Part shown: positions 24,764 to 35,505 of the stretch, in pieces
Layout: each line of letters starts with the position of its first letter
How positions within the stretch are numbered: the first letter of the stretch is position 1
The notes under the pieces: model-generated
What the model saw: only the letters and a program-made list of their open reading frames with translations
Database searches by the model: none
Told to the model about the DNA's origin: nothing
Assembly (NCBI GenBank): GCA_039602395.1
Contig: JBCNJP010000010.1
Coordinates: 34,746,590-34,810,589, forward strand
DNA from: Deinandra increscens subsp. villosa
Taxonomy: Eukaryota; Streptophyta; Magnoliopsida; Asterales; Asteraceae
DNA: 64,000 nt
Reading direction: 5' to 3'
Translations under genes and position numbers: made by a program

Positions 24764-26102
24764 TGTTGGATTTAGGTGTCCAGATCCGACTAAATCAAGT
24801 ACCCGACCCGGTTAAGACCCGTAAGAGTTACACCGGAGGCAACGGGTATTTAAGACCGCTTACTGTTATAACCGGCAAATTCGCAGAGGAATCAATTATT
24901 TGTTTATTAAATAGTTTAATAGATAAATAATTAATTACTATTAAGTTTAATTAAGCGACAAAAGACGTTAAATATAATTTACGTCATGGACGAGAACAGA
25001 CATGTCATTAGTTTGACTAATACTCGGCAAGCGACAAACATTTAAAGGTTTAAATGTTAATTTCAGAAATTAAATGGTTCGATTAAGGATTAGGTAAAAT
25101 CGAGGGGCTAAACGGAATTAAATCAGTTATAAATATAACTGATTAAGGGAGACGAAACCCTAATCCTCCGACTGAGAATTTCGGCCTCCCCTCCTCCCTC
25201 TCGCGACTCCGACGCCGACGGCCACCCTGCCGCCGCCTCCTTGTTCTCAGACGAACTGTTCGCGAGAACCCTAATCCTAGATCACCGTCGCCGCCCTGTC
25301 GTTTCAGCCCTGCCGCCGACCGCCGCTCTCGCAGCCGCCGCCGTCCGCCCTCCTCCATTGCTGCCGCCGCAGCTACCGGGTCGCCGTCGCCCGCCGCGAT
25401 CAAGCCGCCGCCTGCAGCCCGACGAAGCCGAGCCGCCGCCGCCTGCAGCCCGACCGCAGCACACCGCCGCTCACCGCCGCGGTCTCCGTCGCACCTCGCC
25501 GCCGCCCTGTCGGCCGCCGGCCCCCTCGCTGTCGCCGGTTCCACCGCCGACAACCCTAGTCGAGAACCGTGTCTCACACGTGTTCCGCCGTCGTCCGCGA
25601 AACCCTAGTTCGCGCCTGATCCGACGTACGAGATTTTCTCGGTGCTTGATTCACCGCGTAGTAAATCCGTGACCGCGAGGAAAGTCAGATTCGTCAGACG
25701 AATCACTTCTGTGAAACCCTAGCGTCACCCGTTGACTTCCGGTGTCTCAAGCGTTTGTTTGAATCACCGCTCAGGTATATCTAAACTCGTAGTTAGTTTA
25801 GATTCAATTGACTGTTTATATTTATTATAAGTCGCGTTCTTGTTTAAACGCGTTTTGGTGTTTGCGCGTTATGGTGATTGTCGAATCCTGTTGTTTTAGG
25901 TTTACGCTAATTATCTGGTTTTCGCGTTAGTAATTGAAACGTTTTCCGCTGCCTATTAAATTAATCGTTAATTTAATTATCCAAATTTAATTTACTATTT
26001 ATTCGGTAATCGTTTAATAATTATTTATTGTAAATAATTATTTCTAAATAAAAAAAAAAATTGCTATTACCGAGACCCGAATGCCACTGTCGTAACCCAA
26101 CA
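24764..26102 (+). mobile_element. Solo LTR inserted in the satellite, CpG-rich
   Basis: The block starts TGTTGGATTT and ends AACCCAACA, with inverted TGTTGG/CCAACA tips, and is flanked by a perfect 5-bp duplication of satellite sequence, CAATG (24759-24763, 26103-26107). There is no internal region or second LTR. Region 25190-25670 is very rich in CCG and CGCC, with open frames of 143-144 codons on both strands that look compositional. Strand is inferred from AAACCCTAA-rich leader-like sequence and is not certain. Confidence 0.85.
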
Positions 26103-26478
26103 CAATGATGGCCCAGTAAGGTATGTTTAGGGGCAACGAGGTTCAGTTGGGACCAATGAGTCCCAATAAGGTGTGTTTAGGGGCAACGAGGGTCAGTTGG
26201 GACCAATGAGTCCCAATAAGGTGTGTTTAGGGGCAACGAGGGTTAGTTGGGACCAATGAGTCCCAATAAGGTGTGTATGTAACCAATAAGTTGTGTTTAG
26301 GACCAATGATGGCCCAATAAGGTGTGTTTAGGGGCAACGAAGGTTAGTTGGGACCAATGAGTCCCAATAAGGTGTGTATGTAACCAATAAGTTGTGTTTA
26401 GGACCAATGATGGCCCAATAAGGTGTGTTTAGGGGCAACGGGGGACAAATGGGACCAATGAGTTCCAATAAGGTGTGA
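26103..26478. repeat. Satellite array, right edge
   Basis: The same satellite resumes after the solo LTR. The first units (26140-26240) are 51-bp half units repeated head to tail, then 101-bp units return. The array stops abruptly near 26478 where AT-rich sequence begins. Confidence 0.93.
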
Positions 26479-26515
26479 TTAATATTATTTTTTCTTCTCA
26501 TTAATTATTCAGAAA

Positions 26516-26520
<5 letters not shown>

Positions 26521-26563
<43 letters not shown>
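26521..26563. repeat. (AT)n microsatellite
   Basis: About 21 AT dinucleotides with one interruption near 26551. Confidence 0.95.
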
Positions 26564-27145
26564 ACCGATAATGTATATATTACAACACATATATACTATT
26601 ATAACTGTGTGGTGTGTCTGTAATACTTGACATCTTTTTTTCACGTTTGGTATACAAATTCATTAGGATACAATTATCATTAAATTTATTGCTTAATATT
26701 ACATTTTACATTAAAAGATCATTTTAAAGTTATGTTTAAAATACTATTATATCTATGTCTGGAATTAATTGAGTTTATATTAAATCCGATAATTTAATGT
26801 TTTCACGTCCTTATTTGGTAAGATGTTTTCACCCGGATCGATCATATTATATTAACCCCCAAATTACTACCCACCATTTTTCAAATTTCCCCAAAATTCA
26901 TTGATTAGTTCCTATTTCCTCTCATTGATCAGTTCCTATTCATCACTCTCCTCTTCCCTATCACTAAAAAATTCCTCTACAGGATTCATCACATTATCAT
27001 CTTCAGGAGATCACTACCTAATTCAATTTCCGTTAGTATTAATTTCACTATCATCTTCAGGAGATCATTTGTTTCATCTCAACTATTTCTTCTAATTAAT
27101 TATTCCATCGCATTTATTTCATTTCAGGATTCATCTCATTTAACA
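26564..27145 (+). other. AT-rich region upstream of the transposon gene
   Basis: No ORF of note. Probably subterminal or promoter sequence of the CACTA element; a duplicated phrase (TCATCTTCAGGAGATCA) occurs at about 26996 and 27051. Confidence 0.4.
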
Positions 27146-28047
27146 ATGGATCATGAAGCAGGTGAAGCATTGAAGGATCTTAATCATGACCATACATATA
27201 ACAATGAAGGCGAATACAATGATGATTATCCACAAGCGAGTGAAGAAGATGAAATGGATAACAATGACGATCATTATTCACAACAGAGTGAAGAAGATGA
27301 AATGCATAACAATGATGCCCACGTCGACAATGATGCCCACGTCGACAATGATGCCCAAGTCGACACTGATGCCCAACTCGACAATAATGCCCAAGTCGAC
27401 AATGCTCCCCAAGCAAACAAGAGGGGGTTGACAGGGTTGGCAAAGTGGTGTGCCAAATTTGAGAAAAATGGTGGGGAAAAATGGCCACTAACATTTGATG
27501 CGCTGGGAAGGATTGGCGGGGAGCATAGACCAAAATTTTCGAGTTTTATGGGAGATATTGCAAGGTCAGAGGTTGAATTGAGGTTCTACAATGGAGGAAG
27601 GTGCCAAAAGAGGACAAGAACAAGATGTGGGCAGGGATTCAGGTTATGAAAAGGATTAAACATTTTCTCATATTAAGTTTGTTAACTTATTGAATTCCAT
27701 ATATGTGACTAAAAAATCCTGTCATATGTTATTTTTTTCAGCAATTATTCAAAATTGATAATTGTCGAAGGGGTCCTATAATGGTATGGCTTGGTGGGTT
27801 GCTAAGGTGTTTTAGAAGAAAGATGTTCGAGAAACACATTCATCCCAACCTAGAAAAACCCACCGTGCTTGAGAAAGTTCCAAAGATGTATCGCGCTATT
27901 GTGAAAAAAAGAAGACCGGGACAGATTTGTAGCATATACAAAATCTGAAGAATTCAAGGTTTTTATTCAATTTAAACTGCAGATTTCATTAATTAAGCTA
28001 AGTGTTACTTAATGAGATTATAATTATATATCGTATTGATCTGCTGG

Positions 28048-28770
28048 TAGGGGTGTGCATGGATCGGTTTGGACTGGATTTTGGATAAAACCGAATCCAA
28101 AACCGAACTTCGGATTTTATAATTTTCAAATCCATTCGGATTCGGTGTTTTCGGTTTCACAGATTTTGGTTTTTGGTTTTTTACGGTTTGGATTCGGTTT
28201 TTTCGGATTCAAATCCATATGAATTTTGGGCTAGAAAAAAAAACTAATAATATTAAATATGGGTCTACTTAATTTTTAATTGAATATTTATTAACTACTA
28301 ATTTATTCAAATAAAATTTTAAAATCCATAACATTGCTAAATGATCCAATATCAAACAAATATATTCGAACAAATCCTTAATGATCGAATATCAAAGACT
28401 AAAGGATCCATAATGTTGCATAATGACCCACAATCAAACAAATCATTAACGCTCTAGTCTCAAACACTCAAACAACATTCAAACAAAAATTAAAGTTGCA
28501 TAATGATCTAATCTGAAAGACTCTAAGATCCTAATGATTATAAACAAAAAATTTAAAATTAAATTTTGAAACCCTTTAATAATTAATTGGATCGGTTCGG
28601 GTTTTTTTCGGATTTTCTTTTTAGCTAAAACCAAAACCGATCCGAAATTTCGGATTTTAAAAAAGTGCAATCCAAAACCATCGGTTTCTATTTGGATTCT
28701 GTTTTTTCGGTTTTGGTTTTTCGGTTATTTTGGCTTCGAGTCGGTTTCTTCGGATTCTTGCACATCCCTA
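28048..28770. mobile_element. hAT-type MITE, 723 bp
   Basis: Terminal inverted repeats TAGGGGTGTGCA and TGCACATCCCTA, flanked by an 8-bp target duplication with one mismatch (TCTGCTGG at 28040-28047, TCTGTTGG at 28771-28778). Both halves carry CGGTTTTTGGTTTT-like and reverse-complement words, so the whole element can fold. No ORF. Eight-base duplications point to the hAT superfamily. Confidence 0.88.
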
Positions 28771-29228
28771 TCTGTTGGAAAGGCTACGTCAAAGAGTGCA
28801 AAAGAGGTTTGAGCATAATATGTTTATGATCATACAATAGGACGGGGAGGATACGTCTATCTGATAGAAAAACTGGTAATAAGCTAAGTGTGTTACACCC
28901 AGTCATGGTTAAGAACGTGCAATGTATGTTTCAAATCTGAAATATATTATTATTATACTACAAGGTACAAAACAAAGAAATTACAGCTGATGATTGCCCA
29001 TCTTGAGCGTTTATGTGGAGAAAAGGAAGGGTAAATAAAGAGGGGGAATACAAAACGCCTGTGGTGAAGGGCGTAGCAGATGATATAGTAAGTTTAGTTG
29101 CTATATATATACCTAATTATTCACGTGTTAAAAATTAACAGCACCTCACTAAATTAAGTAAATTAATTACTGCAGGTCGTGAATGAAACAAAAATAAATG
29201 CGGGATCCGTGACAGTAGAATCGAGAAC

Positions 29229-29856
29229 TGTCTGGACCGATTTCACATCAAGAATCCCGATCTTGAGCAAGAACGAAGGTGAGATTGGAAGGAGACGGGA
29301 TGGAGAGAATCAAAGATAATACATGACAAGAAATGATAAAATCAAACGATTCATTGATTATTGCTGAATGATTACAACGAACCGAATGATTACAAACTCG
29401 TCATAGGAAATCCATGGTGACTCTCTCTCTCTCTAGAATGATAGCTCACATCTCTCTAGAACATCCTTATTCATCTATTATTCATCTTATTCATGTCCTA
29501 CTAATGAAGCTATCACCCCTATATATAGAGAGCCCATGTGCTCACTAGCCCACTAATTAGCTAACACACATAAAATGAGCTAAAATACAAATAAACAAAT
29601 GACATAATTATTATTAATTAAATCAAAGATGATTTAATTAATATGAAGCTTGACTCGCTCGAACCGATCTTCCGTTGACTTTTATGTTGACCGTTGACCC
29701 GAACGGTTGACTTTTCCAGAAAACGTCTTCGGTCCAAACTTGCAAGCCTCGAGCATCACAACCCGCGTCTCTGAATCAAATCACAATGGATTCTTCAACC
29801 GAATTATTCGAGAATAGATTTGATGGCGTCAGTCATACTTATTAAAAGTTCCAACA
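29229..29856 (-). repeat. LARD1 3' LTR (left copy)
   Basis: Reads TGTCTGG to CCAACA on the plus strand. Contains a minus-strand TATATATA (29520-29527) and a CT microsatellite near 29420. It is followed to the right by the purine tract. Confidence 0.93.
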
Positions 29857-29869
29857 ATTCCCCCTTGAC
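29857..29869 (-). other. LARD1 polypurine tract
   Basis: On the minus strand GTCAAGGGGGAAT directly precedes the 3' LTR, as a plus-strand priming site should. Confidence 0.85.
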
Positions 29870-31650
29870 TGACGCTTTCAAATCTGTCATACTGGTGAAG
29901 AACCGCTCTGTCGTGCATCTTCGAAGAATAACTGATAAACCGGAATCTTTCTGTTGTAAAGGTTCCCCCTTTGAATAAGCTTCTTCTGTTCTTGTTGCTC
30001 CAGTTGAGATCCAAGTGCTGCAGTTCACTCGGTTCACACGGTCGGGTACAATACTAAGAATGCTGAACGTTGGAGTCAAAATCACAACAAAACCGAAACA
30101 GATAAACCAATCAATCACTGAAAATGCTCCAACTTCTGATAATCGACCCGATAATCCAGTTCTATTATTGTTCCCCCTTTTCTCTAAATCCCTCTGAAAA
30201 CATCCGATGCGGAAGCGGAAAATCAAATGCAGAGAGTGGAACTGTTCCGCTCAGTTCCGAAGAGAAAACGGTACTGAAATCCTGAAATCGGACAATCTTG
30301 CGAAAAACCGGAAGCCGGGTGCTAACAGTTGTGAATGATCCATAAATACTGAACTTGTTCCGCGTGACTGGGTTGGATGCGAAAATAATGTCAAATCGGT
30401 GAAAAACTGAGATCCCGAGCGTAAACGCAAGATTTATTCATAACCGGAGTCTTCGTAATTTTGGGCGAAGAAAATTGAGCTCGGAAAAATATTCCGTGAA
30501 GAATTCTGAGTCAAACGGTGCAATTTGGAATGAATCTGAGAAGACCGTAAAATTTTATTCAAGTAATGGCCTTCCGTTAGAGATTTAACGGAATATTCCA
30601 ATATTTAACTGAGATTCCAGTTAATTCGGTTAGATGACATCAGCGCTGCATCAGCTAAGCAACTTGGAGTGAGACATAACGAAAAAGTCGCATACTTAAC
30701 CGAGAAGCAAAACCAGTCCGTCAGTGGTCGTTAGCTAACGTGGCCTTGACGTCAACAAAAACCAGAAACCCGGTCGAATAAACGGAATAAATCCAAGACC
30801 AATAAATTATTTTCACAATTTCGTTGCGGCGTTATCTCGTTATTCTTGTAGAAAAAATTGATGAGAAATACCCCGTATTTAACGAAAATTGCTAAAAATA
30901 TTTATTAGTGTTAAATCTCCTTGAATCATGATCCATGTGATTGGTAAATATCCAATCAAAATTCAGTTTAGCAAGCCCATCAACGGCTGGATAAATAAAA
31001 TCCAAGGGCTCAAATATTTGATCCGTGTGATGATGAATGGGACCAATCAGGTTGAAGCAAGAGAAGCACAATCAAAGGTTCTTTAATTCAGGTGGTCCCA
31101 CTCGCATGTTCTCCACACCAAACAAATTTCGACAGCATGGAGCACTCACGGATTTCTTTGGGCAACAGGGGCCCACGAGAATTTCTCCAACCAATCAACA
31201 TGTGACAGCGCCTAGCCTTAACGTATTTCATATTCAGCTAGGCCCACCTTATTCTCTTTCCAGCCATAGCCCACGACAACAAAGAAGGGTGTAATGGCTA
31301 CCTTTTAAAAAAATTGGGACCCACAAGAATGCATGCAGCAAATTAGGAGTCGACAACCAGCCTGGGTTGACCGACACAAGGCAGGAGAGAGAAATTCCCT
31401 CTGCGCCAATCCAAAGAAGCCACGTCAGCGGTCTTCTTCCTCAAAATTCTGAGACCACCGAAACCCTAATATCGATCGGAGAAAGCCACGAACTCGCCGG
31501 AAAATCGTAATTGAGCCGTATCTTGCTTAATACTTGACGAAATCCCTCGTTTTTTATGTCGTTGAACTCGTAATCGCATACCCTACAATCCAGAACGAAC
31601 AAAAACTTCTGAATCTTATGTGAATGAAGACCCAGTTGTAGAGTTTAGAT

Positions 31651-31887
31651 GAGATCGCCAAGATACGAGGTCGCCAAGCTTTATTTGAGGTCGCCAAACC
31701 CAGATCACCAAGGTTACTATCCAGATCGCCAAGGCAAAAACGAAATCGCCATGAACAATCTCGAAGTCGCCAAGAACTAACCCGAAATCGCTAAGACAAG
31801 CTTCAAAGACACCCGAGATCGCCAAGGCCATCTTCAAGTGATTTCCAGGTCGCCATGAACATCTTCAACATCTGTGAGATCGCCATG
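31651..31887 (-). repeat. LARD1 cluster of GATCGCCAAG microrepeats
   Basis: Eleven copies of (G)AGATCGCCAAG and close variants in about 240 bp of the untranslated leader; in element sense the word is CTTGGCGATCT. It occupies the same relative place as the CAAGTTCGCTAAG cluster of LARD2. Confidence 0.9.
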
Positions 31888-32557
31888 AACATCTTCAACA
31901 TAACCCAGAAAATTTATGAACACTGACAAATCTGATGCGATGCGATGTCCCAAAATTAGATTAGACCACAGATTCGTGAACGATTCGTGAAGATTAGCTA
32001 TTCATGACAATGTTCTGGCCACAAACAATCCATAAACAGCAGTAAATCAGATCGAATCAGCTACTAAAATCTGGAAAATAACCAAGAACATGAAGAACAC
32101 GCACAAACACCGTCAAGTGTGTGTTTTTCCAGATCTGTCAAAAATGTTGCGAATCAGGCGAAACCGATGCTTCCATTGGATCCGGAACGCGTTTTCCATC
32201 AAGATTCATACTTTATTTCATCCAAAAACACTGATTAAAACACCAAAAACTCAGAATCAAAGCTCAAAAATTCTTCAAAACCCCAAAAACGGGAAAACTC
32301 TAACTGCTTTATTTTTTTCAGCTCAGATCTCGGATTTTTTCACTGATTTGAACATATGGAGCATGAAATCATATCTAAATGAACCCAATAACAAGAATCC
32401 ATCATCAGATTCATCCAGAAATCATCCAAACAGCTCCAAAAATAAGAAAAAGTAGAAAAAGTCTCCAAAGTGGGTTTTTCAATCAGCACCTCATTCAAGC
32501 TCAAAATCACAGATTCGAGTGACCAGATTCACGGTGAGATGAATCTGATCGGTACCC

Positions 32558-32569
32558 GCTCTGATACCA
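32558..32569 (-). other. LARD1 primer binding site, initiator Met tRNA
   Basis: Minus strand TGGTATCAGAGC, 2 bp from the 5' LTR, the same primer and spacing as the copia element at 5777. Confidence 0.93.
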
Positions 32570-32571
32570 TT

Positions 32572-33199
32572 TGTCTGGACCGATTTCACATCAAGAATCC
32601 CGATCTTGAGCAAGAACGAAGGTGAGATTGGAAGGAGACGGGATGGAGAGAATCAAAGATAATACATGACAAGAAATGATAAAATCAAACGATTCATTGA
32701 TTATTGCTGAATGATTACAACGAACCGAATGATTACAAACTCGTCATAGGAAATCCATGGTGACTCTCTCTCTCTCTAGAATGATAGCTCACATCTCTCT
32801 AGAACATCCTTATTCATCTATTATTCATCTTATTCATGTCCTACTAATGAAGCTATCACCCCTATATATAGAGAGCCCATGTGCTCACTAGCCCACTAAC
32901 TAGCTAACACACATAAAATGAGCTAAAATACAAATAAACAAATGACATAATTATTATTAATTAAATCAAAGATGATTTAATTAATATGAAGCTTGACTCG
33001 CTCGAACCGATCTTCCGTTGACTTTTACGTTGACCGTTGACCCGAACGGTTGACTTTTCCAGAAAACGTCTTCGGTCCAAACTTGCAAGCCTCGAGCATC
33101 ACAACCCGCGTCTCTGAATCAAATCACAATGGATTCTTCAACCGAATTATTCGAGAATAGATTTGATGGCGTCAGTCATACTTATTAAAAGTTCCAACA
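32572..33199 (-). repeat. LARD1 5' LTR (right copy)
   Basis: 628 bp, nearly identical to the left copy. Minus-strand TATATATA at 32863-32870 is the likely promoter. Confidence 0.93.
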
Positions 33200-33439
33200 A
33201 GAACGGATGCCCTGACATTGGTACTTGGCAAGGAAAGGGGAGGATACCTAAAAGGTATTGGGTATGGAGTGACTCCCCGTTGATATTGGCAGGGTGCTCC
33301 AAAAGGGCGATCAAAAGAACCGATCAAAAAACTTGAGGCGGAACTCAAAAATGAAAAACAGCTGCGTAAGAAAAGGATCAAGAGGTTGAGCACCTCACTG
33401 ATATGGTTAAAGCACAACATGAAAAAATTGATAAACTTA

Positions 33440-34065
33440 GGGGCTGTTTGGTTGGTCTGGACCAACATCTGGATCTGACCGATCCAGACAATCGGTCGGT
33501 CCAGAGGTGTTTGGTTCGCCGACTGGAGGAGAAAAAGTCTGACCGAAAAAGTGAATCGGGTCTGGCTGATCCAGGTTCTCGAAACCTGGTGGACGAACCA
33601 GAGAATGGCTGGAGGGAACGTAGGCAGCTGGGACGAGATCGAGGGACAAAAAAAGGGGCAGCTGGGACACGAAAAAAAACCACAACCAGGTCAAAAACTT
33701 GCTTGCACGAGACCCGTTTTTTCGGAGCTGCATTCGTGTCCGCAGGTCGCGCGGGCACCGCATTGAATTCAAGGGATTTAAACCAAATTTGCACCCCCCT
33801 GCGTGTGGGTAGAAGCCGGAGTAAAACATAACAATAGAACTTAATAAGTCATAAAGGATTGCATATATAAACTAACCATTTTTTTGTTCCCACACCAATG
33901 TGGGACAAGTTAGAATGAAAAAAAAAATTAGAATCAGACATCTCATTCAGAGATCCAACCAAACAGGTCCTTAACAGCTTCATTACTTACTGGTTCAGAA
34001 TTTCTTATTCATCCAGACACTTATTCATCCAGCACCTAATGAAACAGATTCAACCAAACAGCCCC
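33440..34065. mobile_element. PIF/Harbinger (Tourist-like) MITE, 626 bp
   Basis: Ends GGGGCTGTTTGGTTGG and CCAAACAGCCCC as inverted repeats, with TTA target duplication at 33437-33439 and 34066-34068. TTA/TAA duplications are typical of PIF/Harbinger. ORFs in 33403-33831 on both strands are overlapping by-products. It interrupts the coiled-coil part of the CACTA gene. Confidence 0.88.
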
Positions 34066-34133
34066 TTACGAAGTTTATGAACCGCATGATTCAGGATAAA
34101 CAAGTTGATAAGGCGGTAAATTCTGTAAGGGAC

Positions 34134-34137
<4 letters not shown>

Positions 34138-34168
<31 letters not shown>
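34138..34168. repeat. (AT)n microsatellite
   Basis: About 15 AT units in an intron of the CACTA gene. Confidence 0.95.
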
Positions 34169-34170
<2 letters not shown>

Positions 34171-34530
34171 ATAATTAATTTTATTACATACTTTATTTTT
34201 TATCAATTAATTATTATAAATCATTAAATCATTTCATAGGTAAAGTCCGCGGAGGCGCCTCTTACTACAACTGTAAGATCTAAAAACAGTTGTAATCAGC
34301 ATTCCAATGTAAATACAACGGTAATTAAGTATTATTGCTGATATGATCAATCTCCCTTGAGCGCATATTTATTAATTAATTAACTAATTGAATTAATTGT
34401 ACGTAGGACATGATCAATTCCGCGCACAATACATCGCGGAAACAATCTACTCCATCAAACTCATCTCAAAGGTCGGCCGATAAGGTACGGATTTGAAACA
34501 GTTCTGAATTTGAGTTGATCTGGAAGATTC

Positions 34531-34900
34531 TAGTTCATCTGGATGAACGTGCGTCTCTAGTTATAGTTCATCCGGATAGTTAGAGTTCATCCGGATATTT
34601 AAAGTTCCTCGAGATAGGTAAAGTTCAAAAGGATAGTAAAAAGTTCATCAAGATAGTTAGAGTTCATCGGGATAGTTAGAGTTGATCCGGAAGTTCCTAG
34701 TTCATCAGGATAGTTAGAGTTCATCGGGATAGTTAGAGTTGATCCGGAAGATTCTAGTTCATCTGGATGAACATGCGTCTCTAGTTATAGTTCACCGTGT
34801 TAGTTATAGTTCATCCGGATAGTTAAAGTTCATCAGTATAGGTAAAGTTCATCAGGATAGTTAAAGTTCATCAGGATAGTTACAGTTGTTCCGGAATATA
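34531..34900. repeat. GTTCATCCGGATAGTTAGA microrepeat cluster
   Basis: Around eighteen diverged copies of AGTTCATC(C/A)GGATAGTTA over 370 bp in what should be an intron of the CACTA gene. Longer blocks repeat too: the phrase with GGATGAACGTGCGTCTCTAG at about 34540 recurs at about 34762. Confidence 0.88.
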
Positions 34901-35437
34901 ATTAATAATTAACTTTTCCGGCTATGATAAGTTTGGTTATAGTTCGTCCGGGAAAAAGGAAAGGGTAACTATTTTAATTTACACAATTGTGTACTTCCCT
35001 TATAACTAATTGCTATATGACCATTTAATTAAATGCTGATGCTGTCTTTAAGGGAAAAGGAGAAAGATAACAGAAGCAGCAGCTGCTGCAGCCAGTACTG
35101 CTGGGGCATCAGAGCAGGAAATGGTATATATATATAATTAAGGATTTAACAAATATCTTTGACGTTATTGTTAATTAATATATATATTACTAATCAGTTA
35201 ATTACATGGTGTCAATTTAGGAAAACAATAACAAATATGCAAAATCAGTAAAACCTGCAGCTCGTAAAGTACCTCCTAAGAAGAGTGATTAGTTGGAAAA
35301 ACCAAATAATTATGATGCCATTGCAGCTCCTATCGATCAGCCAGTAATCCCAGAGGTATATATATTAGTATATACCACAAACTTTTATTCTATTTTTGAC
35401 TTTAATTAATTGATTGTTAATATATATATATGCTATA

Positions 35438-35505
<68 letters not shown>
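35438..35505. repeat. (ATT)n microsatellite
   Basis: About 22 perfect trinucleotide units directly before an exon of the CACTA gene; read in frame it gives a poly-Tyr artefact. Confidence 0.97.

Larger units (their letters stand above)
29229..33199 (-). mobile_element. Young non-autonomous LTR retrotransposon LARD1
   Basis: Two 628-bp LTRs (29229-29856 and 32572-33199) enclose 2.7 kb with no retroviral ORF. The primer site next to the right LTR and the purine tract next to the left one fix minus orientation. Flanking 5-bp duplication AGAAC at 29224-29228 and 33200-33204 is perfect. The LTRs differ by two transitions that I could see, so insertion was recent. It lies inside the CACTA pseudogene and must use enzymes from another element, probably a copia. 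Confidence 0.95.

Noticed and set aside
25143..25672. Opposing 143-144 codon ORFs (Pro/Arg- or Ala/Gly-rich) as genes
   Set aside because: They lie in a CCG/CGCC-rich tract of a solo LTR, overlap on both strands and show only compositional bias.
29860..32570. Small ORFs in LARD1 (and LARD2) as accessory proteins
   Set aside because: None is longer than about 140 codons, they are not in corresponding positions in both elements, and the longest on the minus strand spans an LTR border.
33403..33831. 130-142 codon ORFs on both strands
   Set aside because: They lie inside a Harbinger-type MITE with inverted repeats; such elements do not code and the ORFs overlap each other.
34531..34900. CRISPR-like array from regularly recurring short repeats
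   Set aside because: Spacing is irregular, the spacers are themselves repeat derivatives, and the context is a plant transposon.
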